Notes: a model not told the origin generated them from the letters alone. A stretch of 25,777 nucleotides of DNA from Welwitschia mirabilis (GCA_051453625.1 JBOZIK010000001.1:200591570-200617346); one strand, 5' to 3'; counted from the stretch's first letter, positions 9,430 through 19,597 are shown. Numbers and translations: made by a program.

Positions 9430-9516
9430 GTATGTTTTGTTATTGCTATTAAGGTCTGCTTTGATCATCTTATGTCGGATGGATGCATTCTGGTTTTTTT
9501 TTTACCCTTCCTGTAG
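9430..9516 (+). other. NUP93 intron, 87 bp, GT-AG
   Basis: The donor CAG/GTATGT and an acceptor preceded by a T-rich tract and CTTCCTGTAG bracket a short phase-0 intron. There is no in-frame stop across it, but the translated intron is unlike Nup93 and includes a run of Phe codons. Confidence 0.88.
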
Positions 9517-10419
9517 CTGGCTGAGTGGATCTCAACTGGAGGCATGGTTTCATCAGCAACTGCGAGTGCTGTTGTGGAAGAATGTGAACGCATGTTAAGG
9601 ATGGGTAATAGAGCTGGGAGAGCAGGTTATGACAAACATAAATTATTGCTTTATTCAATTGTTTCTGGTAGTCGACAACTCATGGATCACTTGCTAAGAG
9701 ATCTGCCAGCATTATTCAGTACTATTGAGGACTTCCTGTGGTTCCAACTTTCTGTTGTTCGTGATACTGGTGAGAAAGCCTCAAATCTGTCACAATATCC
9801 AGATGGTCTGACACCATATAGTCTAGATGACCTTCAAAGATATTTAAACAAATTTGAGCCCTCATATTACACAAAGAATGGGAAAGATCCTTTGGTTTAT
9901 CCATATGTACTTCTGTTGAGCATACAGATGCAATCAGCAGTTCAATTCCTTACCAAGGACAGTTGTAATGAAGGTTATGCTCTTGATGCTGTGCACATAT
10001 CTATTGCCTTGGGAGACCATGGAGTTATATCAGAAGGAGTTGGCACTGGATTTAAGCCTTTGATGGATCCAGTTGCTGAGCTTGCAAACATAATCCGTCA
10101 CTATGGTTCAATATGTGTGAGACAAGGAAATTTAGCTTTAGCATTAGAATATTATGTACAAGCGGCAGCCACAATGGGAGGTGGTTCTGTTTCATGGACT
10201 AGTCAGGGTAGTGCTAATCAACAACGGCAGTGGAAAATGATGTTAAGGCAACTTTTGACAGAGCTCTTCTTGCAAGATGGAGGAATTGCACTTTTGCTTG
10301 GACCCAATGGAACAGGGTCTGAAGGTGCTTTAAGACGATTTTTCCCTGAAAGGCATTCTCAACAACAGTTCCTGATTGAAGCTGCTCATCAATGTCAAGA
10401 TGCAGGGCTTTATGATAAG
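9517..10419 (+). CDS. NUP93: NUP93, large internal exon (301 codons)
   Basis: This exon carries the core of the Nic96/Nup93 alpha-helical domain. Conserved plant blocks in order are LAEWISTGGMVSS, EECERMLRMGNR, YDKHKLLLYSIVSGSR, LFSTIEDFLWFQLS, the long block PYSLDDLQRYLNKFEPSYYT with KNGKDPLVYPYVLLLSIQ, then AVHISIALGDH, LALEYYVQAAATMGGG, RQLLTELFLQDGGIALLLG, and finally FLIEAAHQCQDAGLYDK. The frame is open throughout and very close to its family, unlike the broken repeats around it. It continues the preceding exon in phase 0. The exon must end at 10419 (AAG), although the next bases are GC, because the family continues GLYDK then S-(V/I)-E-(I/L)-QKR, found at 10763. An open frame also runs on to 10494, but it is intron. 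Nothing in this exon suggests a pseudogene. Confidence 0.96.
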
Positions 10420-10762
10420 GCAGGTCTTTCACATTATTGTCTTTATCAAATTCTTCAGACAGTTCATTGGTTTTGTGGCTGTAGGCAGGAATAGATATTG
10501 TCTGGTACAGTTTTCTAATAAGTTTGTTTAGAAAATGTATTTAGCTAGTGGTAACTCCAATTATTATTTTGATACTGTTCCTAGATGATCACAGAGGCCT
10601 TTGTTTATGATTTGAATATATTTTTAAATTTTATCTTTCCATCATGATGTAATTATGTCTTTACCGTGTTGGTGTGAATGTATTGAATTTCATTTGTTAT
10701 GATTTTGTTACATTTTGTACATAGAGAGGTGTTAATGAGTTAAATTTGCATGGCAACTGCAG
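10420..10762 (+). other. NUP93 intron, 343 bp, GC-AG type
   Basis: The donor reads AAG/GCAGGT and the acceptor GGCAACTGCAG. Using the GC at 10420-10421 joins GLYDK to SVEIQKRIGAY in phase 0, exactly as in the family. The nearest GT, at 10424-10425, would give an in-frame TGA three codons into the next exon. GC donors are known as a minor class of the major spliceosome and usually keep a strong AG before the cut and G at +5, as here. Confidence 0.85.
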
Positions 10763-10944
10763 TCTGTTGAAATCCAGAAGCGAATTGGGGCATATGCATT
10801 GGCGTTAGAGACAGTAAATAATTGTCTTGCAGAGGCAATAAATTCTTTGGCTTGTGGTCGATCAGATGGAGATACAGTGGCTGCTGGTTTGGTTTCTTCT
10901 GGTCACAGTGTCTTGGAAGCATATAAATATGGAGATCAATCAAG
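10763..10944 (+). CDS. NUP93: NUP93, internal exon (60 codons plus 2 bases)
   Basis: The exon encodes SVEIQKRIGAYALALETVNN, then CLAEAINSLACGRSDGD, and ends SVLEAYKYGDQS plus two bases. This matches the plant Nup93 block of form EIQKRVG..ALETINKCLSEAI..LARGR and ILETYKY. It begins after TGCAG and ends at the donor AG/GTAAAC in phase 2; reading on would give a stop at once. The following exon, expected to encode a helix beginning with a Gln/Glu-rich segment and LRQLEAI-like text, is not found downstream. About 100 C-terminal residues of the family are therefore missing from the window. Confidence 0.92.
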
Positions 10945-11561
10945 GTAAACGAAACTAGTTAATGTCAATCTACTGATGAGTTAATTGTTTAATTTGAGGT
11001 GGAATAGTCACATGAAGTATCCCAATATCTTACTTTTAACGTCATTGAACCCTAGAAACATTAAGATTGTATGAAGAAGAACTGCATCGTGGAATGGAAT
11101 TGCTTATTTGAAATTGACAGACATATGAAGTTACTTATACTTTGGAAATTTTTATCACAGATGTTGTTGTGGTTATGTGTTTGTGCCGATGTTGTTTCAC
11201 CAATGACTGCTTGATTAATTTCCTGCTGGGCTCATGTGTTTCCTCCTAGTCAGCTTTGAGTTGTCTAAGACAAATTGCAAAAACTAGTCTACCTGCATAA
11301 GAAATCTATTGTTAATATGGAGGATTGCTCCTAATCATTAATCTAAAGTGTACTGAGAATGAACAGCATGAGATCAATCATGCATATAAGAAAAGCATGA
11401 GAACTACAAGCATGCCTCCCCATTCATCTATCTAAGTCAAGTGAAAGTTTTAGAAATGTTTAGATAAGATGAAGTAGACCCATGTGAAAGATTGTGTCAT
11501 TCAAACTACTTGGATTCCATTAACATTTAGAATGAAGGAACAATAGTGTTGGGTTTGATGT
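10945..11561 (+). other. Start of a large NUP93 intron
   Basis: Non-coding DNA follows the donor at 10945. Its last 57 bases (11505-11561) are a broken-off piece of the 272-bp tandem repeat found at 17049-17533, cut by Copia element 3. If the gene is complete, the intron exceeds 14.8 kb. Confidence 0.65.
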
Positions 11562-11951
11562 TGTTATGAAAATATAGAATAGCAAAGCGATTAAGGAATG
11601 CAACAAGAAACAATAAAGACACATCGATTTACGTGGAAAACCTCAATGAGGGGAAAAACCACGAGAAAGCAATGCAGAGCTCTATTATCAATCTCAAAAG
11701 GTACAAGGGAAGAACAAGCTTCAAGCCAACAACAGGCTTCAGGCAAGGATGCGTCACAAAACTCTATTTACTGTCTCTCAAACAACCCTAAAGAGGGTAT
11801 CATCCCTTTCTTGACATGTCCCTTCTCTACCTAACACCCCCAAGGACGGTTTTAAAAGAGAAAACTCCTTTGACAATATTAAAATGGGGCCAATGTAAAA
11901 GTATAAGGCGAGGGGCATTACGAAGAATAAATTTGGCTTCACATATCAACA
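11562..11951 (-). repeat. Left outer LTR (3' LTR) of Copia element 3
   Basis: It begins TGTTATGAAAATATAGAATAG and ends TTCACATATCAACA on the + strand. It aligns with 16484-17043 through AATAGCAAAG, ATTTACGTGGAAAACC, GAGCTCTATTATC, AAGCCAACAACA and CCCTTCTCTACCTAACACCC. Compared with the right LTR it lacks about 50 bp between two AACCCT motifs, which looks like a deletion between short direct repeats. The right LTR additionally carries a 116-bp duplication. Confidence 0.9.
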
Positions 11952-12236
11952 TTCTCCCACTTGAAGACAAATTTACCACATCTTCAAGTGTAGCTCCAGA
12001 GATGCATTGCTTTCCAAGCTTGCTCAGATCACGTGTTTAAGTGTATGCTATGACAACACCATTGATGTTTCAGTAACAACCTTGGTTAAATAATCTACAA
12101 GATTTGCCCGAGTGTGGATTTTGTGAACATCCAACATATTCTCCTTCAATGCTCTTCTGATGAAGTGATGCCATATATCAATGTGCTTTGTCCGTGCATG
12201 GTAAGCAACATTCTTTGCCAAAGGAGTGGCACTCTG
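11952..12236 (-). pseudogene. Extra RNase H end copy next to the left LTR of Copia element 3
   Basis: Just right of the LTR, the - strand has the polypurine tract AAGTGGGAGAA and then, further in, the last part of RNase H with a block like ARTKHIDIWHHFIR. The same segment occurs again at 12419-12720 with clear divergence. This copy is therefore an extra internal end, cut off by the gap at 12237. It shows either a second element copy or a tandem rearrangement. Confidence 0.8.
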
Positions 12237-12336
12237 NNNNNNNNNNNNNNNNNNNNNNNNNNNNNNNNNNNNNNNNNNNNNNNNNNNNNNNNNNNNNNNN
12301 NNNNNNNNNNNNNNNNNNNNNNNNNNNNNNNNNNNN
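12237..12336. other. Assembly gap of exactly 100 N
   Basis: A 100-base N run is the common placeholder for a gap of unknown size. It lies between two copies of the same Copia end, where an assembler would be expected to fail. A larger missing element is possible. Confidence 0.95.
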
Positions 12337-12418
12337 TTTACTAAGATTAAAATGGGCTAACATAAAGACATAAGGTAGGGACGTTACAAAGGAATAAATT
12401 TGGCTTCACATATCACCA
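12337..12418 (-). repeat. Truncated inner LTR end
   Basis: The text from ATTAAAATGGGCTAAC to TTCACATATCACCA repeats the right end of the outer LTR (11870-11951). The polypurine tract follows at 12419. The rest of this LTR is lost in the gap. Confidence 0.82.
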
Positions 12419-14000
12419 TTCTCCCACTTGAAGACAAATTTGGCACATCTTCAAGTGCAGCTCTAGAGATGCATGCTTTCCAAGCTTCAGATCACGTGCC
12501 TATGCGTATGCCACGACAACACCGCTGATGTTTATCTCCAGTAACAACCTTGGTCAAGAAAGATGCAAGATTCGCCTATGTATGGATTTTGTGAACATCC
12601 AGCTTCTTCTCCTCCAATGCTCCCCTGATGAAGTGATACCTCACATCAATGTGTTTTGTCCATGCATGGTGAGCAATATTCTCTGTCAAATGAATCGCAC
12701 TCTGACTATCGCAATAAATCACATATTGTTGTTGTTTCAATTCAAACTAGTCTGGCAAATGTTTTAGCCAAATCATCTCTTTAGTTGCCTCTGTCGTAGC
12801 TATGTATTTGCTTCCGTAGTTGACAAAGCCATGTCTCTTTGCAGACGAGACATCCAACTAGCAGAACCACCTTCCATCAACAAAACATAACCAAAAGTGG
12901 ATTTTCTTGTATCTTTCTACTAAGCATAATTAGCATCCCCATAACCAACAACATCTAATCTAGTATCACCAGAACTCAGCCAATAATTCTGTGTACCTTT
13001 CAGATAATGCAATATCTATTTTACAACTTCCCAATGCTTTGGGCCAGGGTTGCTCATAAAATGTGAAATTGCTCCCACTACATATAAAATATCTGGTCTT
13101 GTGTAGACCAAGTGTACATTAAGCTTCCAACAACTGAAGCGTAAAGTGGACAATCCTCCACAGACAATTGAAAATGACTTGCTAACGGTGTTCCAACTGA
13201 TTTACAGTCAACTATGTTAAAATGCTTTAATACTTTGCTATCGTAATCAGACTGACTAAGCCATAATTTTCCAGATGATCTATCCTTGGTAATTTTCATT
13301 CCAAGAATCTATTTTGCAGGACATAACTCCTTGGTTGCAAAGCGTTTTCCTATCTTCTTTTTCAGGTTCTTAACTTTTTGTATGTCATTTCCAGCAACAA
13401 GCATATCATCAACATACAACAATAAAATAACGATCTTACCAGAAGCATGTCCACGGAGATAAATAAAGTGATCTACATCAGTTTTATATTTCTGTTCTTG
13501 TATGAAGCTGTCAAATTTCTTATATCATTGGTTCAATGCTTGTTTTAGGCCATACAAACTTTTGTTCAACCTATTGACCAACTTTGAGGCAGTTTCATAT
13601 AAATCTCTCCTTCAAGATCACCTTGCAGAAAAGTAGTTTTAATATCCAATTGCTCTAATTCAAGATTCAAGACGACAACAATGGATAAAATGACATGCAT
13701 AGAGGAATGCTTTACCACGAGAGAAAATTTTTTAGTAAAGTCAGTAGCTGGTTTCTGCTCAAAAACTTTTACAACTAATCTTGTCCTGTAGTGCTCTTTT
13801 CCTTTTGTCTCTTCCTTTTTCTTGAAAACCTATCTGTTGGATAAGGCATGTATCCCAGCCGATAAGGGAACCACGTCACATGTATCTTTATGTTTTAAAC
13901 CATCCAACTCTTCTTTTATTGCAATGTTCGACTTTTTGAGTTAGGCGAAGAAACAACTTATTGGTATGTCTTAGGTTCTCCTTTATCTATATACAAAATA
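12419..14000 (-). pseudogene. Copia element 3: reverse transcriptase and RNase H
   Basis: On the - strand, from about 14000 down, the RT remnant reaches an intact catalytic motif YVDDM at 13402-13416. It is followed by the block LGMKITKDRSSGKLWLSQ, then GTPLASHFQLS and a shortened SVVGSLMYT block (13078-13299). RNase H follows with SKYIATTEATKEMIWL and YCDSQSAIHLTEN (about 12820-12680). It ends near the polypurine tract at 12419. Several stops split the frame, for example just before LGMKI. In the family this part copies the RNA into DNA in cytoplasmic particles. The motifs make the identity certain. Confidence 0.88.
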
Positions 14001-14434
14001 TAATACAATGACAGAGAATACCTAACAAGTGGTCTATTGGGACTAGTAGACAATGTGGAGGAGTATGAGGCTCTCATCCATCTTCACCTACTTAAAAATC
14101 AGTTGCTGCAACTTAGATGGATTGTTTTCATCTCCGTCATCCTCATCATCGAGAAGATTACTTGTTTTGCTGTCATCATCGTGATCTGGGATTTTAAAAG
14201 GCTTTTGCAAAGTGGTAGAGTCAGGAATTCCCTCACTCTAGTTCTCTTCTCGTGACTTGTAGAATATCTGCTGTTCCCAAAAAACAACACCACATCACCT
14301 TCTTATCCGCTAGATCCCATAACCTATAACCAAGGTTGTCTCGTCCATAACCTAGGAAAATGCACCTGCATAAATGATTATCTAATTTTTACTTATGTTT
14401 TGCTAATGCACATGTGCTTCACAACCAAAGATCT
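14001..14434 (-). pseudogene. Copia element 3: hinge between integrase and RT
   Basis: This stretch on the - strand encodes an acidic segment (for example DHDDDSKTSNLLDDEDDGDE, about 14200-14120), typical of the variable, charged linker between Copia integrase and RT. It has frame breaks on both sides. A + strand frame at 14037-14255 is a shadow of it. Confidence 0.6.
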
Positions 14435-15136
14435 TTAAGTGAGAGAATTCCCACTCCAAACAGACTTTGGTATTCCTCTTTGAAGTGTTGAACGTGGTGA
14501 CCTATTTATAAAATGTACAATTATGTTGGCTGCTTCAGTGTAAAGATGTTTTGGAACTCCAGATTGCTGCAATAGTGAACACAACCTTTCTAAAACAGTC
14601 CTCTTGTATCTTTTTGCCGCTCCATTATTCTGAGGTGTATATGGAGGGGTCTTTGTGTGGACAATTCCATTATCTATGCAATAGATCTCACAGTCACGAG
14701 AGGCGTATTCACCTCCATTATCTGTTACCAAGCGTTTAATTTTACAACTTGGTTCATTTTCAACTCTAGCTTTAAATTGTTTGAAAACATCAAAGAGTGT
14801 TTCCTTCGAGGAAATCGAAAATAGCCAAGTTTTTCGACTAAAATCATTGACAAACGTAACAAAATAAGGTGCTATACCAAAGGACATCACAAGCATAGGC
14901 CCAACAAGAGTGGAATAAACCAAATCTAATTTCACAACACTTTTATTTCTAGAAATGAAATTCTTAAAGTTTACACATTTTGCTTTTACAATAGCAAAAT
15001 CCCTACAAAAATCTAAAGAAACAGAGTCAAACTTTAGAAGCAAGTTTTTAGAACTAGGAACCTTTATGCCAATTTCACTGAGATGTCCAAGTCTCTTATG
15101 CCAGAGACATGTCCTCATCACCAGCAACCACAACAC
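14435..15136 (-). pseudogene. Copia element 3: integrase with lost catalytic residues
   Basis: A 233-codon open frame starts with the pre-integrase block LWHKRLGHLSEIGI and its His and Cys zinc ligands, then the integrase core. Family integrases use a D-D-E triad to join element DNA to the chromosome. Here the first site reads YSTLVGP where the family has an HSDLxGP-like text, so the Asp is lost. The second, in LVTDNGGEY, is kept. The third block reads PQNNGAAKRYKR, where the family has NGxAER, so Glu is replaced by Lys. The frame is open but this enzyme cannot be active. The upstream ATG is within the polyprotein and not a real start. Confidence 0.92.
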
Positions 15137-15270
15137 TATGCTTCACCACATCAGCATGCAAGGTGTACAAGTCCCCTCTTTCTGTCCTCGTGCTAGAATG
15201 ATGGCACTTTTCGTTACCTTCCAGCCCTCTGTGTCAAAGCAAGTTGAATATCAAGTAGCATCTAATTGAC

Positions 15271-15570
15271 CTATTGAAATTGAATTTTTAGCAAGTTGAG
15301 GCACATGTCTAACATCCTGAAGAAACAATTTCCTCCATCACTTCCTTGCAGCATTACAGACCCAGTTCTTTTGATCTCACAATGTCGATCATCCCCTAGA
15401 TAAACATACTTATATGAAACATTGTTATATGAAGAAAACATAGAAACATCTAGGTAATCATGAAAGGAAGCACCAGAATCCAGAATCCAAATAGTAGGGC
15501 AAGAGTATTGGGAGACGTTTACTTGTGTATCTGCAATCAACACAACATCAACATCTTCTTTTGCGTTCAA
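15271..15570 (-). pseudogene. Copia element 3: aspartic protease
   Basis: The 99-codon frame contains WILDSGASFH, the active-site block of Copia aspartic proteases, which cut the polyprotein. It is followed by a GDDRHCEIKRTGSV block that fits the region after the protease. It lies between the zinc knuckle and integrase, as expected. The frame to the integrase is broken at about 15271. Confidence 0.88.
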
Positions 15571-15599
15571 CCCCTGTCCACCTTCCTAGTTTTGCTGGT

Positions 15600-16470
15600 T
15601 TTCTACTTCCTTCTGTTTGCGGTTGTTTTTCAGGCTGTAGCAGTCCTTTAGTAAATGGCCTTTCTTTTTACAGTATCAACATTCAATGCTTTTGTTGACG
15701 AGCCTTCCTCTGCTCTTGCTCTGCCAACGTCCTTCTCCTTTGGTCTGAGAACGTCTTCTACGAACAACAAGGGCTTCTCCAACAAATTCAACAAATGCAT
15801 TTAGAAGCTTTGAAATGATAGTATTCAGGCACGGCATATTATCCGAGGCAGTCATCAGGGTAGTGCGAATAATCTCTGAAGTATTAGTCAAGGAATTGAG
15901 AACCACAATTACCCTTAGGTTTACTTCAAATGTTACCTTGAGATCGTCTAACTGTGTGAACAACCCGTTCGTCTCGTCTAGGTATGCTTGCAACAATGTA
16001 CTTTGTTTTATCTTCATTTTGAAGATCTTGTTGACAACGTAAAACTAGTTGATGCTACTAGGCTGATCATACCTTTGCATCAGAATCTGTCACAGTTCAG
16101 CTATTACAGATATCTTCTTATGGGAGTGAAGAATGCCATTGCCAAGGCACGACTGAATCAATGAAAGTGCCCTTCTGTCGAGTTTCTTTCATTCTTCATT
16201 GGGGTACTTCTTCAGCTACTTTGCATCAGAGGGTTCACATGTTGCCATTGGATCTGCTTCCGTCTTTAGGGCAATGTCACATACCTTTTGGCAAAGGATG
16301 TTTTCCATCAGAATCTTCCATACGCCCCAATTCTTAGATCTAATTAGTTGGTCGCTAGTTTGCAAATGCTTCATTGTTGTTTAACTATACGGCTGTATGG
16401 ACGGATGCCAAACACGTTGTACGAACACCCCAAAACCTTATAGCTAAAGCATTTGATTTCCAAAACCTAG
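15600..16470 (-). pseudogene. Copia element 3: gag with zinc knuckle
   Basis: On the - strand from about 16330 to 16018 the gag N-terminal part appears in pieces with stops. From 16017 to 15676 a 113-codon frame reads MKIKQSTLLQAYLDETNGLF and on through LNSLTNTSEIIRTTLM, matching the UBN2-type gag of plant Copia elements. The end is basic (RRRRSQTKGEGR). At about 15690-15650 a knuckle reads EC, stop, YCKKKGHLLKDC: all CCHC ligands remain but a stop codon lies between the first two Cys. Gag forms the particle and binds RNA. Confidence 0.85.
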
Positions 16471-16483
16471 TGCTCTGATACCA
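16471..16483 (-). promoter_or_regulatory. Primer binding site of Copia element 3 (initiator-Met tRNA)
   Basis: On the + strand the sequence GCTCTGATACCA is the complement of TGGTATCAGAGC, the perfect 12-base match to the 3' end of plant initiator-Met tRNA. It adjoins the right LTR and primes minus-strand synthesis in the family. Confidence 0.92.
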
Positions 16484-17043
16484 AGTTTTACAAAAATACA
16501 CAATAGCAAAGTGATTAAAGAATGCAGCAAGAGAAAACAGAGACATAACGATTTACGTGGGAAACCCCCATGGGGGAAATCACAGGAAAGCAATCTAGAG
16601 CTCTATTATCTCAAAGGTTACAAGACAAGAATTGACTTGAAGCCAACAACAAGCTTCAGGTAAGGATGCCTTACAGAACTCTATCTACTCTCTCTCAAAC
16701 AACCCTCACACCACCATTAAATAGGCCAAGGGTTATAGCCAATTTGGGCTACAAGCCAAAACCCTAAAGAGGTTATCATCCCTCTCTTGACACGCCCCTT
16801 CTCTACCTAACACCCCCAAGGATGGTTTTAAAATAGAAACTTCTTTTAAGAATATCGAAGTGGGGCCAACATAAAGGTATAACGTTAGGGATGTTAAAAA
16901 GAATAAAGTTGGCTTCACATATCTACATATGCCAAGGATGGTTTTAAAACAGAAACCTCTTTTTACAATATCGAAGTGGGGCCAACGTAAAGGTATAACG
17001 TTAGGGATGTTAAAAAGAATAAAGTTGGCTTCACATATCTACA
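16484..17043 (-). repeat. Right LTR (5' LTR) of Copia element 3 with internal duplication
   Basis: It follows the primer site, begins AGTTTTACAAAAATACACAATAG (the first T of TG mutated) and ends CTTCACATATCTACA. It is 560 bp long because its right part is duplicated (16816-16931 and 16932-17047) and because it keeps about 50 bp lost from the left LTR. Confidence 0.9.
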
Positions 17044-17047
17044 TATG
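16816..17047. repeat. 116-bp tandem duplication across the LTR end
   Basis: Two copies in direct order start CCAAGGATGGTTTTAAAA and end ATCTACATATG. The unit contains the terminal LTR sequence plus four bases (TATG) that belong to the right flank, so the duplication arose after insertion. Confidence 0.93.
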
Positions 17048-17048
17048 T

Positions 17049-17533
17049 GACCATCAAATGTATGCTGCTTGTGTGCCCACAATGTGGGGGCACTGTAGAT
17101 GATGAAAAAAATTATTAATAGAAACTCGATTTCAATACTGGAAATGTGGTTCTGTGATTGACTGGGAATGGAAATCAAGTGGTATCTTGGTTTATTCATA
17201 GAGACTCTATTTCAATTCTGAAAATGTGATTGCATAATTGGCGGGAAGGGGAAATCAAGTGGAGCTACTTGGATTCCATTAACATTCAGAATGAAGGAAG
17301 AATAGTTGTGGGTTTGATGTGACCATCAAATGTATGTTGCTTGTGTGCCGACAGCACGGGGGCACTGCAGATGATGAAAAAATTTATTAACAGAAACTCG
17401 ATTTCAATATTGGAAAGGTGATTCTGTGATTGACTGGGGAGGGAAATCACATGGTATCTTGGTTTATTAATAGAGACTCGATTCAATTCTGAAAATGTGA
17501 TTCCATAATTGGTTGGAAGGGGAAATCAAGTGG
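17049..17533. repeat. 272-bp tandem repeat with nested 80-bp units
   Basis: Unit 1 spans 17049-17320 and unit 2 starts at 17321 and runs to about 17533. Both begin GACCATCAAATGTATG. A 57-bp piece of a preceding unit lies at 11505-11561, left of Copia element 3. Within each unit an 80-bp sub-repeat occurs twice (starts near 17112, 17192, 17384 and 17464), containing TTATTAATAGA, ACTCGATTTCAAT and GGAAATCAAGTGG. No coding content is seen. Confidence 0.9.
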
Positions 17534-19597
17534 TGTCTTGAGCATAGGTGTCTAGAGTGCTATCTTGATCTGGAGAGATCTACTCTGCATCATGATCCAA
17601 AGTGATCCGACAACACTCAAAGCACTGCACAAAAAAACCAAAGGAAAAAAGGTTTTAGAATCCCTCACAATTGATGTTTTTCAAGTTTTTATCATTCTCT
17701 TGCAGTAGCAAAAAAAGAGGCAACTTGGAGAAGCACCTGCTAGTCTAAGAAAATTTGATTTCATTGAAGATGTCATCATTTTAATCAAATTTTCTTTAAC
17801 TGCTAGGGCTTCCTAGTAGCAACAACATTTTCCTTCAAAAAATTCAAGTTCTTAAGGAGCTTCCAATTCATAATGAAGAGTTTAAATTAATGCAATTCTC
17901 TGATTCTTATATTTTCATCTAAAAGGTATTGTGACACCCTAAACATGTTGTCTTTGTAATCTATTATCGTCTCAATTGCAAAACATATTTTTTGTTTTTT
18001 TTTGAAACTAAAAATGTGCCTATTTCATATGCTTTTCCAGTGACGATCTACAATGCACTTTGGCACAATCTAGCAATCCAAAATCTCCAAACCAAAAAAA
18101 TGCTTTGCAATCCACTTTAGTTTATCTAAGCATGAGCTTGAATATCCTAATACAAACAAGCTTGTCATTGAATATCCCAATAGATATTTAGATTTTCAAT
18201 GGTGACATTTTAAATGGAAGTTCTACAATAGCAAATGTATCTGCTGGTAGAAGGAATCTTTTCCCTATTTGAAGTTCTCTGTCAATTGCATGACTGCAGT
18301 TGGATCCTTGCTAACAAGGAATGGTGTTTTATATTTGTGTTGGTTGATGAATACTTGCACAAGAAAATAACAGTGAATAAAAAATGTAATTCAGCACAAA
18401 AATGCAAAGTTGTTATTCGACGGCTTAAAATGAGGCAGGTTTCCTTCCAATGATAGAGATTTTGGGTGGGGGTCGGGTATCCTTGAGCTTGTCGATATGT
18501 TACTGCACAAAGGACGTTTCTACATTGTTGAATTTTCTCCATAAGGGAATGTTTCTGACATGTTCTTGTTTTTCTAAATGAAAGGTGGCTTAATTTTCTT
18601 TTGTTCATCTATAACCCAAAGTAATATCAAATATATATCCTAATAGTTTAGAAATTTTGAGTTTTCTGTGAATCAACTAGAACATACAGAAAATAGATCA
18701 AAACAAGCTTTGTGGAGGTTTTCAAGATTCAGAATCTTATTTGTTTAACTTGAAGTAAGCTATGAGAGAAATGCTATAAATGCAAACTTCGTCAAACTAG
18801 TTTGTTCTGTACCCACTCTGCGGAACATTAATTTGTTCTTAGTGCTGGATCTACATTTTATTGATGTAGATCTGTACATCCTTGATTGCATTTGTTGTAG
18901 TAGACCTATTTGCTACCAAGATCATCGTTTGGTCTGACACAAATCTATAGAATCCAAGATGGGCAATTGTTAAATCTAATATAGACTTATCGAGTAAATT
19001 AAATGCTTCCAAAGAGCATTAACCTAGCTAGCGAAATGATTTTGCTAGCAATCAAAGATTAAACCATCGATTTGGATCAAGAAATTAGCAAACTCCCATA
19101 TCACCTAGATTGGATGAGTCAAAGGAAGTTCAACAGTAAATTGACAAGAAATCAGGTAAGTCATGCAAAAATTACAAGAAAAGGAAACAATTTTTTAAAC
19201 AATAATTCATTTTGCGTATGTATTTATACATTAAATAACATGTAAAATAACATAACATTCTTAACAAAATGTCCATAAAGCATTGCCCTATATTTTGTTA
19301 ATATTGTATGAATGAGTTGATCTATCTTACATATTCTAATAATTATATTGGTGTCAACGTGAATTTGTTAGTTTTAGTGTTTAGCAATCTTAAATGTTCC
19401 AAGTTGCAGCATATAAAATAGAAATTCTTATGTTTATAATGGTGCATAAATACAATAGACAAAAAGATTCAAAAGGTAAAGTCATTATCAACACACTATA
19501 CTGGGCAATTCATAAGTCTAGTTTATAAGGAGCCAAAAACACCAGAACACATAGTCAGTAGACTCACAATGATAAAGATCATATACCAAAGTGAAAG

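Larger units (their letters stand above)
11557..17048 (-). mobile_element. Copia element 3, nearly complete, decayed
   Basis: This is a Ty1/Copia retrotransposon on the - strand, body 11562-17043. From right to left it has the 5' LTR, a primer binding site matching initiator-Met tRNA, gag with zinc knuckle, protease, integrase, RT with YVDDM, RNase H, polypurine tract and 3' LTR, the order GAG-PR-IN-RT-RH that defines Copia. Flanks GATGT (11557-11561) and TATGT (17044-17048) match at four of five bases. The intact joint GGTTTGATGTGACCATC survives at 17311-17327 in a repeat copy and shows the site before insertion. An additional partial LTR plus RNase H copy lies at the left end, divided by a 100-N gap, so the structure may be LTR-internal-LTR-internal-LTR. 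Stops, frameshifts and altered catalytic residues make it inactive. Confidence 0.9.

Noticed and set aside
10420-10494. In-frame continuation of the NUP93 exon to a stop at 10494, as an alternative C-terminus
   Set aside because: The added residues are unlike Nup93, and the conserved continuation SVEIQKR is found at 10763. It remains possible only as intron retention.
14551-15269. + strand frames of 62 and 104 codons
   Set aside because: They are shadows of the integrase and pre-integrase frame on the - strand.
19027-19049. 23-bp near-palindrome with GCTAGC ends
   Set aside because: It is a single short hairpin in AT-rich DNA with no target duplication or partner, and is expected by chance at this scale.
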